The notes beneath the pieces were generated by a model that was not told the DNA's origin, searched no databases, and saw only the letters and a list, made by a program, of their open reading frames with translations. From the NCBI RefSeq assembly GCF_963678635.1, contig NC_087065.1, positions 39,281,599 through 39,345,598 on the forward strand: a DNA stretch of 64,000 nt, given 5' to 3'. The DNA is from Symsagittifera roscoffensis (taxonomy: Eukaryota; Xenacoelomorpha; Acoela; Convolutidae). Numbering within the stretch: position 1 is the stretch's first letter; each line of letters starts with the position of its first letter. A program made the translations under genes and the position numbers. This document shows positions 54,855 to 64,000 of this stretch, piece after piece.

Positions 54855-55962
54855 CTGTAAATAAAACGAGCTTTTTTACTTGTTATAGTCGCTGCGATTC
54901 AACCCTCCAGAAGGCAACAAGACACTAGAAATCACTAATCCAAATCAACAACAATGTATGTATACCGAACTAAAAACTGCACTAAACGAAAAACATAATT
55001 CAGGACAAAAGTTAAATGGATTTTAACTAAAAAACGAGCAACATCATTAAAATTGGTTAAAATAAAATAAAGTAGCTATCGAGCATTTTATCTATCATCA
55101 ATCGAAAGTTGGACATGGGAATATGAAATCGGCGGATAAAAGTCAGTGGAAATTAGGGATGTGATAAAAACCGTTTTTTACTCTTTAAAACAAAACAAAC
55201 ATGCTTTTATCCGCGATAAACTTCGGAGGTGAAACTGATTAATTCCTCAAGTTTTTTTCAACTGCCCGTATGGACACACAATTTTTCCAGCCTTTTCTAT
55301 GGCCAAGTTCGCTCGGAAAATGAAAATTGTCTCTCGAACTCTCAAACCAATAAACTCAAGAGAATGCACACGAGCTCATAACACTGAAGATAATCTGGTT
55401 CTCACGAAAAAATAATTAAATGAATAATGTTGATAAATCGTTTGCTGAAAGCTCCGCAAAATTTTGCAATTCTTATAGAATTCAATTACCAGAAACATAG
55501 AAGATTCAAGTTAAACAAACTCCGTTTATTTCTTTCTGATAACTATAAGATGGGAAGGATACAAAAAAGTGATTTCGGCCCAAAAATCATAAACCAAAAA
55601 TTCCAAAATTCACCGAGAAACTTCTCTAAAAATTTTGGAACCAAACACACTTCAAGTCCATCAAGAACATCCGGATGTATCAAAAAGCACTTTCGATTCC
55701 TTGCTAAAACAAAAATCAAAATGAACGAAAAAATTTAAACAAATTTAAAGCATTAAAAATTACAGAAACCATAGAAAACTTTAAAAGCCTACAAATTAAC
55801 ACAAATACATCAAGCTTGACAAAAATGAAGCTAATCCGCAACATAAAGGTAGCTGAGCCAACAAAAAGATAACAAAAATAAAGACAATCGTTAAAACAGA
55901 AAAAAAACATGAAATTTCATATTTTCAAAAAAAAAATTTAGTGATAGAAACACTCATGATTT

Positions 55963-56113
55963 TATAGCGCGCACATCCGCCAAACACTTTTGCAAACAGA
56001 ACAATCAAGACAACATTTAAACAAAAATTCCGGAAGTATTTTATAAATTTATTCAGAAAAAAATTCTCAGAAAATTTTGATCATTGATCTTATAGCGCGC
56101 ACATCCGCCAAAG
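55963..56113 (+). repeat. 23-bp direct repeat, 128 bp apart
   Basis: TTATAGCGCGCACATCCGCC followed by AAA occurs at 55963-55985 and 56091-56113. Its GC-rich core stands out in AT-rich intron. Confidence 0.75.
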
Positions 56114-56164
56114 AGCCTTTTTGATTTAGGTTAGAAAAAAAGAAGGTTCTTAATTCACTAACAT

Positions 56165-56191
56165 CAGCATCACCATCACCATCGCCACCAC

Positions 56192-56234
<43 letters not shown>
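56165..56234 (+). repeat. (ATC)n microsatellite at the LINE 3' end
   Basis: About 15 perfect CAT units follow imperfect units. They adjoin four copies of CTTGT (56234-56253) that end the LINE. On the minus strand the LINE reads (ACAAG)n then (ATG)n. Confidence 0.85.
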
Positions 56235-56260
56235 TTGTCTTGTCTTGTCTTGTATGTCGT

Positions 56261-58535
56261 TTACAACCCCTGGGGGTCTCGACTGCCACTCCCCGGACAC
56301 GCAGTGTTCCTATGTCTTGCTACATTTGTTTTTGTAATGGGGATCCCGCAGTCCGGGCATGTGGTCCTGGCTAGTGTGCTCGCGCTTCTAAGAGTCATTG
56401 TGTCATGTCTTCTCAAACAGTAGGTTCTTCTATGTCTCGCCATGTTCGTCGTGCTAAGTTCTTTCCCACAGTCCGGGCACGTCCCTCTTGGGGCCCCTCC
56501 ACATTGCTTGGCGTGGTTCGTTCTTTGTGCTTTTTGTTCGATAGTTGTGTGACATTTTCCACATTCAAATATTAATTCATTGCGCTTGTGGATTCGTGTT
56601 TCATGATGGTCTCGTCCCACCTTTGTTCGGCATGTCTTTTCGCATGGTGGCCAACGACATTTGAACCCTTCCTCCGTGACTGGTTTACCGGCTTGGCTTC
56701 TGGTTGGTTTCAGATCCCCTTTGTGTATTTCGCACATCTTGTTCTCCCATTCATCCATGGCCTTCTTCCTCTCGTTCACAATACCCTTCCAATTTTTCCT
56801 GTCCATAGTTAGACCTTCGATGTTAGTCCAATCTAACCCTGCCTCTTTTAAAATTCTTTTCCAATACGTTATAGTGTTGTTCTTCCCATTCTTTAGTCTT
56901 TCGCCTACTTCCGTCCAGTTGCCCAGAGTGATTTTCTTTACTGTTCTTGTGTCCGGCATCCTCGTCACGTGTCCTATCCTCTCCAGTGCCCGTGTTTCCA
57001 TCTTCTGTCGAATTGATGTTATTCCTAGTTGCCTTCTGATCTCAAAACTATTCACCCCTTCCTTCTGCATCCTGTATAGCGCCAGCCCCTTCCCATTATT
57101 CCATACGTTTCTGTACGCTATATCGGCCACTCTTTGTAATTTCGAAATGTGCGTGGTTGTCCAGGGTCTCACCGAGCAGTCGAATAGCATGGTTGATTCT
57201 ACTACTGCTTGGACAATTACCGCCTTGGTTCTCTTTGACAGTGTTGACTTCCATAGCCATTTCTTGGCCTTTGACCAAGCATGGTAGCCTCTTTTAATCC
57301 TCGCGTTTATGTCTTCCTTTCTTCCAATTAGGGTCCCTAACATCCTTGTCCTGTCCGCTGCCTCGCTGCCAAACATTTTGAATTCTTCTTTCCCATCGTG
57401 ACACACTTCTTCATACTTCAGCATCGTCTTCTTTATTGTCTCTTTACCTCGACTGAGCTCTTCCATACTTCCTACCAGAGTGGAGTCGTCCGCAAACAGC
57501 GAGTCCAGTATCTGGAATTCAATCCTGTTGCTGTTCCGTAGGTTCCTTTGGGACGTCGCAGGGGGGAGGCTGTTTCCCGGTCTCCAGGTCCACTTCAAGC
57601 CGCATTCTTCCTTTGCCTCCTTTATCCGATCCATTTGGGCTTGCCTCATGGATGTAGCATGATAAATATTAAACAGAATGGGCGAGGTGGCGCAACCTTC
57701 GCGAAGGCCCCTTTGTGGCGTCCATGGTGTACTCAGTTCCTGTTTGCCTTTTACTCGGTATTGTGTGTTCTCATGTAAGCCTTTCAGGATTTCTAAGATG
57801 CTTGGAGGCATACCTAGCTTTCCTAGTATCCCCCATAAAAGTGGTTTGTTCGTTCTCGGGTACGCCTTTTTTATGTCCAAGAGTACAGCTCCTGGTCTTC
57901 TCGGGTCAGGGCGGTTAGACCTTCCCAGAACTCTACTTGTCTCTTCGTCGATTCTGATTATAGTCTGTGTCGCGTCCGCGGTCGATCTGTTCTTCCTGAA
58001 GCCATTTTGGTTTTCGTCTAATGCCCCAATCTCTTCCGCCCATAGTCTGATCCTGGAGGCCAGTACTCTGGCTATGATCCGGCTGGCTAAAGGAAGGAGG
58101 CAAATGCCTCTGTAGTTTTGTAGATCGTTCTTTGGACCCTTCTTGTGAATGGGTACCACCCATCCTTCTTTGGTTTCCTCGGGCCAGGTGTTTGGATCTG
58201 TTTCAAGCAGTTGTATGACGCTCTTGAAAATTTCTCTTTTTGTTGTGTTGTCAGCGGCATTGATCCCAATTAGGCGCACTCCGTCAATCCCTGACGCGCC
58301 GTCCTTCATGAGAGCAACTTCTCGCTCCACTTCCTGCACTGTGAATTCCATTTCTATTTTCCGTGCTGCTTCTCGTGCCACAGTGTCCCTTCTTTGTTCC
58401 AGACTATCGATTAAGGATTTTATTTCTCCCTCCGGTCGGTCATATCTCGTTGCCGAGACTTGCATGAAATGCTCTTTGCATTCCTCCGGGCTGAAGAATT
58501 CGTCCTCAACACAGCTATTATTGTCTTTGATGCCA
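56261..58535 (-). CDS. LINE reverse transcriptase with C-terminal zinc fingers
   Basis: The RT domain for target-primed reverse transcription is open for 734 codons from an ATG at 58465; the frame extends upstream to about 58535 (DEFFSPEECKEHFMQVS). Motifs: DGASGIDGV, NYRGICLLPLASRIIARVLA, ENQNGFRKNRST, AVLLDIKKAY, RGLREGCATSPILFNIY, and LFADDSTLVG with the catalytic FADD. The thumb and connection resemble RTE-like clades. The C-terminal 130 residues hold one C2H2-like finger (CRWPPCEKTC...HHETRIH) and three C-x2-C-x11-H-x4-C fingers (CGKCHTTIEQ..., CPDCGKELSTTNMARHRRTY..., CPDCGIPITKTNVARHRNTA...), the last two near duplicates. Confidence 0.88.
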
Positions 58536-59840
58536 ATCCTTCAAGGTTTTATACAGGATTCTTATATCGCCGCTAGTTTCGGCTCTTTTGGCTTCGTTGA
58601 CAATCTCTAGCCACCATTCTTCTTCCCACTCTTTCTTCTGTCTTTTGAAATCCTTTCTAGCTTTCCGTCTCTCTTCCTTCGCTGCTTCGTTTCCGTCTTG
58701 TGCTCGAGCTGTTAGTTCGCATATTCTCTTTTGCGCCCTTTCTATTTCCTTTTTGTGCCTCTCCAACGCGGGGTTTAGGGGTTGTTTTTCTACTGTGCCG
58801 CACACTTCTTCCCCTACTCTCTTCATCGCCTTTGCTGTTTGTGTCCAGTCTTCGAGCTCTTCTGTAGCTAATTTATTGGCGTATTCCGTTGCCTTTGTCA
58901 CCGTTCTTAGTTTTTCCCAGTCTATTTTCTTCTTGGGTTGGCTGGTCTTGTTATTGCGCTTCCTGTCCAGAGAGTTATTCAGGGTACAGCACATCGCTTT
59001 CGGTCTGTGGTCGCTTAGATCCTTGCTCGTCGGTACCGTGAAAATCCTCCGTGCGCGTTTTCCCCGATCTTGTTGCTTCATAATGAAGCCGTCTATTTCA
59101 TGCCATGTTTTGTTCTTAGGATGCTTCCATGTTCCTCTCCTCTTGTGGCTGAAAAAGGAGTTGCACCAGGCTAGGCTGTTCTCTTGGCACCATTCCAGTA
59201 GGTTCATACCCGCTGCGTTTGTCTTGCCTAAACCGTGGATACCCGCCGTCTGGTCCGCCCCCCTGGTAGCACTCTCCCCTACCACTGAGTTGAAGTCGCC
59301 CCCTATTATAACCATGTCCTTGCTCTCGATTAGGGTAGAGAGCTCCTCTCTGTACCTCATGAACTCGATACTGAGGCCTTCCCAGAGTGGTTGATATGTC
59401 GAGATAAACCGGTAGTCATCCACATCTATCGAGATGCTTCTCTCCCGGATTACTCTCCTATAACCTTGATCTGCCCATTTCGAGGCCCACTGGTCCCTTA
59501 GGAAAATGCCACTTCTTTTTCCATGGATCAATACTCCGAAAATCTCCCTGGCCTTGATCCATTTGAAGCCTTCTTCTTGTTCTTGGAGTTCGCTCATCAT
59601 TACCACTTCCGCCTTGCTTTTGGCTATGGCTTTAACAATCTCCGCGAATCTGTTTCTTTTCGGGAAACTAACTCGCGCCCTTTGGATATTCCAAGCCCAC
59701 AGCGTGGTAGTCTCCTCCCTTCCTTTGTTTCTTGCGTCCTTCATCCAATTCTCATGTCGCTCTCTTTGCCTTCGCTGTCTCTTCTCTCTTTTGTTCCTCT
59801 TTCTTCTGATCCGTTTGCTGTCGGTTTGCTGGCGGGGGGA
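58518..59840 (-). CDS. LINE APE-type endonuclease
   Basis: This endonuclease nicks target DNA for priming. Motifs in order are LWAWNIQRAR (Asn), VVMMSELQEQ (Glu), MVIIGGDFNSVVG (GDFN), GTWKHPKNKTWHEIDGFIM and LSDHRPKAMC (SDH), followed by a Lys/Glu-rich coiled-coil linker. The same frame is open upstream to 59990 but that part overlaps the PHD-like finger in another frame, so the real domain starts near 59840-59740. It stops at TAA 58518-58520. The RT continues in the other frame, so one frameshift lies near 58520-58540. Confidence 0.85.
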   Translation of the reverse strand, partial: SPRQQTDSKRIRRKRNKREKRQRRQRERHENWMKDARNKGREETTTLWAWNIQRARVSFPKRNRFAEIVKAIAKSKAEVVMMSELQEQEEGFKWIKAREIFGVLIHGKRSGIFLRDQWASKWADQGYRRVIRERSISIDVDDYRFISTYQPLWEGLSIEFMRYREELSTLIESKDMVIIGGDFNSVVGESATRGADQTAGIHGLGKTNAAGMNLLEWCQENSLAWCNSFFSHKRRGTWKHPKNKTWHEIDGFIMKQQDRGKRARRIFTVPTSKDLSDHRPKAMCCTLNNSLDRKRNNKTSQPKKKIDWEKLRTVTKATEYANKLATEELEDWTQTAKAMKRVGEEVCGTVEKQPLNPALERHKKEIERAQKRICELTARAQDGNEAAKEERRKARKDFKRQKKEWEEEWWLEIVNEAKRAETSGDIRILYKTLKDWHQRQ

Positions 59841-60259
59841 GCAGGGCAGCATGTGGCCTTGAAACTTGCGTCCCACCTTCCATTCTCTCCTAGGTCGGTG
59901 CAGCCCCAATGTACCCACTTCCCACATCCGTTGCATTTTACTGACCACTCGGTTCTTTTGACTCTTTGATCGCACACTGCACACTTCCACACTTTCGGAC
60001 CTGGGTTTGGTTCCACATCGTTGTACAGATGTAGGGACACCAGAGATTCCGTGTGCCGTAGGGTGTGACGGATCGCCTTCATCGAGGGACGGTTGGCTGG
60101 GCCGTATCTGTTTTGGGGTGTGTTTGAGAGACTCCGCCCGGCAGTGTGACCTAAGTCTGACTCACTGCCGGGCCTTGTCCCCCCCCCCGCTTGGTTTGGT
60201 CTTTGTTCGATTTCTCTCTGCGCTTTTCTCCCCGGGCAGGCGCCAAACCATCGAAAAGC

Positions 60260-60260
<1 letters not shown>
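59741..60260 (-). CDS. LINE N-terminal region: 2A-like motif and PHD-like finger
   Basis: The frame opens inside the (ATG)n tract. After a basic linker it carries NDVEPNPGP (59996-60019), matching the 2A-like consensus D-V/I-E-x-N-P-G-P, where the ribosome skips a bond before the final Pro. It is immediately followed by a C4HC3-like finger (WKCAVCDQRVKRTEWSVKCN and GCGKWVHWGCTDLG, then a CC pair). The frame ends at 59741 in a Lys/Arg/Glu-rich linker; the endonuclease lies in the +1-shifted frame. 2A-like sequences at the start of LINE proteins are known from several clades, including trypanosome and echinoderm LINEs. Confidence 0.8.

Positions 60261-60318
<58 letters not shown>
60261..60318 (+). 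repeat. (ATC)n microsatellite at the LINE 5' end
   Basis: About 19 perfect ATC units lie immediately upstream of the LINE's first unique sequence (minus strand GGCTTTTCGATGG), followed by imperfect AACATCATCAC. Confidence 0.9.
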
Positions 60319-61670
60319 ACATCATCACTAGTGTAAAAAAAATCACACAAACAATCTCTTCAAATTTTTTTTTCGAACTGAAATTTTCAGCGTGAATCAG
60401 AAAAACTTAGTAAAAAGCCAATAAGTTGTAATTGACGATCCTGTGAACAAAAATATTTACGAAAACGGCAAAAAGCAGCTCTAAAAAAATAAATAAGAAA
60501 AGATATAAGAAAAGCCCTGAAAAATATTTTTTTTGCTGTGACCTAATCAATCCTAGGACCATGAGATTTAGATTCCCTGCCCTCGCATCTGAATCACGGA
60601 TCCATGATAATTCGCTAACACTGCCCACAAATAAAGCAGCTACATATGCTAATAATTTGGTAATGCATTGCATCAAAAGTGGAACCAAATAGAAATAGAT
60701 ACAAAATTGCATGTAAGAATTCGATACATAACAAACTGAAAGCATCCACACTAATTTTGCACGCAAAACATTGGAATAAATTATGTAGGAATTATGAGTT
60801 TCAAAAATTGAAAGATAGATTGAGTTGGAAAGTTTGTCGTTAGAAACAATTAGACTTTTTGGGATTCATTTGATGAATTAAAACTGCATCAACTGTGTTA
60901 ACTTATTACTAATCGAATGTCAAAGCACATGCTATCAAAAAGCCGTAAAGGTGCCACAAAAAGTGGCACCAAGTTGGCTAACATTTTTCAATGGCTTTTG
61001 CCACAAAAATGTCCTACCAAGAGTGGCACCAAAATTTGCAACTTTTGAGGTTGAAAAAAAAAAAAGAATTGACAACCTATTACACTACGCTCGCAAGTGT
61101 ATGCATCCATTCCTGAAGAAAATTTAATGAATTAAGGGCAGTGATGTCCATTTAAAAAAACAATTAAAACTAATTCAAATTTTCATTCAAATTTCAATTT
61201 ATTTAAATGTGAAATTATGAGCCCACTCAAACTCAATTTAAATGAAAAATTTTAATTTAAATCAAACAATTTAAATTGAAAAAAAATTTTAAAATGCTCC
61301 GGCGGTATTTGATCCGACGCCAAAGTTCAGAGTTTACTTATGATAATTAATTTCACATTTCCCAGTTCCGCGGAAAAAGCAAACAATCTAAATTTTCACG
61401 ACAAATTTGATACATTTTTGTAGAAAATGGATATGCACAAAAAACTACTTTGAAATTAGTTTTACAAAATAGCGAAAAGTCCCCAAAATTGGCAGAAAAC
61501 TGCTAAAAAATAGACTGAAGGAAAATTTAAATAGTTGCGGAAAAATTTAAATTGATGCCAAGAATTTTTATAACTTTCTGAAACAAATTTAATTTAAATT
61601 TAAAGAATTGTTTTTTTTTTTACTGAATATCACTGTTTAGGAGGCTTAAATAAGTCTATGAGTAACTCAC

Positions 61671-62095
61671 CGTATTTAAAGATCTACTACGAAGCGTCTG
61701 GAAGAGCGCATCTTTGAACTCATCTGACGGGAGGTCTTCTTCCACCTTCACATGAAATATATTGTATCTATAGGGGTCCATAGTCGTCTGCAGAGAGGAG
61801 AACTCGGTCCTCCTTCCCAAACGACCACTGGTTGGGGGACTAGAATGATTAGCTCCTCCTACCCCTCCCCATTTTGAGGACCCTCCTGAAAAGTACTGAC
61901 CACCACTCGCACTGCGGGGAGACATTGAGTCGGGCGAGTAGCCGGAAGGGTGAATAGCGGAGGAGCCTGGGGATGAGGAGGCAGTATTTCCGCCTCCACC
62001 ACCTCCCGGCGAGTTGCTAGGGACACTACCGGCAGCTGTAGACATGTCGGACGCGGACAGTGAATTGCGAATTCTAGATATTTGTTTGGGTTGGG
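61671..62095 (-). CDS. hdc: headcase exon, central conserved segment
   Basis: A 425-base exon with acceptor TTTATAG and donor GTGAGT. The first half is Ser/Gly/Pro-rich (including GGGGGGNTASSSPGSSA) and likely disordered. The second half carries the conserved DPYRYNIFHVKVEEDLPSDE and FKDALFQTLRSRSLNT block, matching the HECA signature KLNTFHVRMEDD followed by an amphipathic helix. It starts with two bases completing an Ala codon (phase 1) and ends in phase 0. Confidence 0.85.
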
Positions 62096-62384
62096 CTATA
62101 AACAATCAGCCATAATTTCAGAAATATGCACACATGATTTCTCACATAAAATGTACACGCATTCTTAAAGCAAATTTCATTTCAGAATCCTACTAAGTCG
62201 AACTTGCACGGTTCTTAAAACGAACAATGAAGATCAATTAAAAAATGAAACACGATTTTCCAAATCACATATCAAGCGAACTAACTAATTTACGCAAATT
62301 TAAATGCAAATTCAAATGCTTTTTCTCAAGAAACCGTTAAGGCCATACACCGATGTTTTCTTGAATAACATGAAACTTACTTAC

Positions 62385-62687
62385 CGTGGTGACTATTCTG
62401 AATTTTGTTTGCCACACCTCCCCCTCCGCCTTGTCGGCTGTTGAAACTAGTATTGCTGCTGTTGCTAGTATTGAACACACCCCCTCCTCTCTTCTTGCCC
62501 CCACCCACACCCCCACCTACTCCCCGCTTGCCTCCACTGGACACAATCTGGAACGGTTCTTCTACATAATCCCCATCACCCTCTCCCCCACCAAGCTGTG
62601 TCTGACTAGAGGACGAGGATGGATCTCGAGTGACGTGACCTTTTCCACACTTGCAACTCAGAGACGAGTAGAGCTGGTCAAACTCGG
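62385..62687 (-). CDS. hdc: headcase exon, CKCGKGH segment
   Basis: A 303-base exon with acceptor ATTTTAG and donor GTAAGT, and a 289-bp downstream intron (62096-62384). It encodes EFDQLYSSLSCKCGKGHVTRD, matching the end of the N-terminal HECA domain (Cys-x-Cys-Gly-x-Gly-His). A Gly/Lys-rich linker follows (VGGGVGGGKKRGGG), then a Ser/Asn-rich stretch. It begins in phase 1, so at least one more upstream coding exon lies beyond the window or undetected in 62.7-64 kb. The frame, phases and four further exons in order make the assignment firm. Confidence 0.85.
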
Positions 62688-62985
62688 CTAAAATCAGCAA
62701 TTAAAGGTCATTTAAAGAGATGTTCATGTTCTCGCCAATACACCGATCAACATCAAGTTCACCACTTTAGAAAAAGCTAGATACAATGTCGAAGATTGAA
62801 TATAGTGTACAACAAAAACCCATTAATGTTTTATAAATCAGCCTTTTAGGAATAACTGCCAGCGATCGATAAAAGTAACAATTAATATTTCGTGCATATA
62901 CTAGTTACTTATATGTAACTTCAATCAGAAAAAACGTGGCCCAAAAAGATCAAGCTCCAGTCCAAGTATCTATCTAACATGATAC
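62688..62985. other. Presumed headcase intron, nothing recognised
   Basis: AT-rich sequence upstream of the headcase exon. I found no further exon with HECA motifs. Confidence 0.4.
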
Positions 62986-63520
62986 CGAAGCAATCTTCAG
63001 GCATCGACGAAAATAATAGCCAATTTCTACATTATTGCCCCATATTTACTACATTTATTTAATCTTTATTTCTCATCTGACAACTTATGTATGCCCCTCA
63101 ACTTAAGTATGCTAAAGTCTTCCTTCCCACAGCACAAAGGTGACAGTAAGATGGATATTAATATTTATTGGCCTATATCTCTCCTAAACGCATTCACTAA
63201 AAAACTTGAAAAACTATGCTCTCCCGTCTGTATAATGAAACAAAATTGCAATACAGTAAATTGTGTCATAGCAAGTTTAGTGATGCTTTTCATCAAAAAA
63301 TAATGCGGATAAGTTATTTTTCTGTTTTTGTTTTGACCAACGGACACTCTGTGGGTATCTATTATGATACCCTTCGTCTATCCTCTTCATTGTAGTGCTT
63401 GTGTTTGTTGATTTAAAATACGTTGTACTATTCAGGAGAAAATAAATGATTTCTTTCCAAACACAACCCAGAATCAGATTGAAAGAAATGCTTCCGGTTA
63501 GGTACTGCCATCACAGTGGA
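62986..63520 (+). pseudogene. Decayed LINE reverse transcriptase fragment
   Basis: Plus-strand RT remnants in one main frame with stops: KQSSGIDENNSQFLHYCPIF near 62989, APQLKYAKVFLP near 63094, DINIYWPISLLNAFTKKLEKL near 63152, and a possible FVDLK near 63406. The order matches the fingers-to-palm portion of jockey/CR1-type RTs (SGIDG..., PSQLKYAKV, DINNYRPISLL, FVDLKKAFD). It is antisense to headcase. Confidence 0.6.
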
Positions 63521-64000
63521 AAATTAAACGAATTGATTAAGTAAGAAAAAAATGTGCTCGTTCATATAATTTTTTTTAGTATCTTCAAGTTAGCGTTTTA
63601 TGTCCAACCTTATAATATAGATCTTTTCAATCTGCCTTAGTGTTAAAATAGATAGTTATTAAAGCTGTATATTAAAATGGATAGATAAATAGATGTTAAT
63701 GATTTAAAAAACTTGCACAACTGTTTCGTATAAACCACTCGGAAATTTTTTTTAACGTATAATGCGTTAAATTTCATAAGTATGAGAAATATAACTTATC
63801 TCAGTTCTGGAAACGTTAAAGTCGTATAACCATATCGACTGTACCGCAGTCTCCGATCACTACACAGTCACCATTGCTAACCGTCAAGCTCTGGAACCCA
63901 ATGAGACACAGTACACTTAGCCTTTGCTTCTACCGCGCGGATTACCTATGCCTGGACAAATCATTGAATCGTCCCCGTTCATAGGCACATGCTGGTCAAA
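63521..64000. other. No gene recognised
   Basis: AT-rich up to about 63830. A plus-strand reading near 63835-63900 includes AVSDHYTVTIANRQ, reminiscent of an endonuclease SDH motif, but this is too short to call. Confidence 0.35.

Larger units (their letters stand above)
56235..60260 (-). mobile_element. LINE (non-LTR retrotransposon) in headcase intron
   Basis: A nearly full-length LINE of about 4.0 kb. It encodes, in order, a 2A-like motif and PHD-like finger, an APE-type endonuclease, a reverse transcriptase and C-terminal zinc fingers. It ends in short tandem repeats, not poly(A), as RTE-like LINEs often do. Two frame changes separate the three coding blocks. It lies exactly between two (ATC)n tracts. 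Confidence 0.88.
54855..61670 (-). other. hdc: headcase large intron (6.8 kb) carrying a LINE
   Basis: A GT-AG intron between the exons at 61671-62095 and 54690-54854, with donor ACG then GTGAGT and acceptor TTTACAG. It contains a LINE (about 56235-60260) in the same orientation as the gene and two (ATC)n tracts. At 54855-56160 I see only AT-rich sequence and a repeated 23-base string. At 60350-61670 there is AT-rich sequence, with repeated GTGGCACCAA motifs near 60965-61035 and AATTTAAATT-type low complexity at 61160-61290. Confidence 0.75.

Noticed and set aside
56067-56300. Minus-strand frame with a poly-Asp run
   Set aside because: It is only the (ATC)n microsatellite read in one frame plus the LINE end.
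60007-60336. Plus-strand frame with poly-Ser
   Set aside because: It is the microsatellite read in the opposite strand and an antisense shadow of the LINE N-terminus.
60948-61040. Possible structured RNA from repeated GTGGCACCAA motifs
   Set aside because: Only three short copies in low-complexity intron, with no pairing partner.
63840-63900. Endonuclease-like SDHYTV peptide
   Set aside because: One short motif with no GDFN or other endonuclease block nearby.
1-64000. tRNA or rRNA genes
   Set aside because: I saw no convincing cloverleaf with A- and B-box promoters or rRNA core sequence on either strand.

Overview
This is a stretch of animal (metazoan) nuclear DNA. It is AT-rich and intron-bearing, and mobile elements have built most of it. 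The species cannot be fixed from the sequence. The one recognisable host gene is an ortholog of headcase (hdc/HECA). It lies on the minus strand from 53.4 kb to beyond 62.7 kb, and at least five exons join in frame with GT-AG introns.

Layout. 1-6475: a rearranged, broken copy (A1) of a large retrovirus-like Ty3/gypsy element, here called family A. 6476-7345: the 3' end of a LINE. 7346-9073: a hairpin, a decayed LTR relic and part of an old tandem repeat (array R). 9074-41835: a second family A copy (A2) with LTRs of 411 and 407 bp, a TTAC target duplication, accessory ORFs before gag, gag, pol, an env-like glycoprotein region and more small ORFs. Without its insert A2 is about 16.7 kb. 18443-34534: a second gypsy-type element (family B, minus strand, 16.1 kb, two 917-bp LTRs), nested inside the A2 integrase just after its catalytic Glu codon. 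41836-50.3 kb: the rest of array R, about 1.85 kb per unit, interrupted by a 730-bp Tc1/mariner-like foldback MITE. 51.2-52.7 kb: shorter tandem repeats. 53.4-62.7 kb: headcase exons, with a LINE of about 4 kb in the same orientation in the large intron, lying between two (ATC)n tracts. 62.7-64 kb: flanking DNA with a decayed LINE RT fragment.

The order of events can be read off the nesting: array R is oldest, A2 inserted into R, and B inserted into A2. Both gypsy-type elements are broken by stops or frameshifts, so neither copy looks autonomous now.

The most unusual coding feature is at the C-terminus of the family B pol. After the integrase GPY/F module and an acidic linker there is a domain that resembles a macro (ADP-ribose-binding) domain. 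Other points of interest are a 2A-like motif before a PHD-like finger in the intronic LINE, a repeated CCGGA-containing motif in the B leader and LTR, lesions shared by A1 and A2, and a paralogous empty site for A2 within array R.
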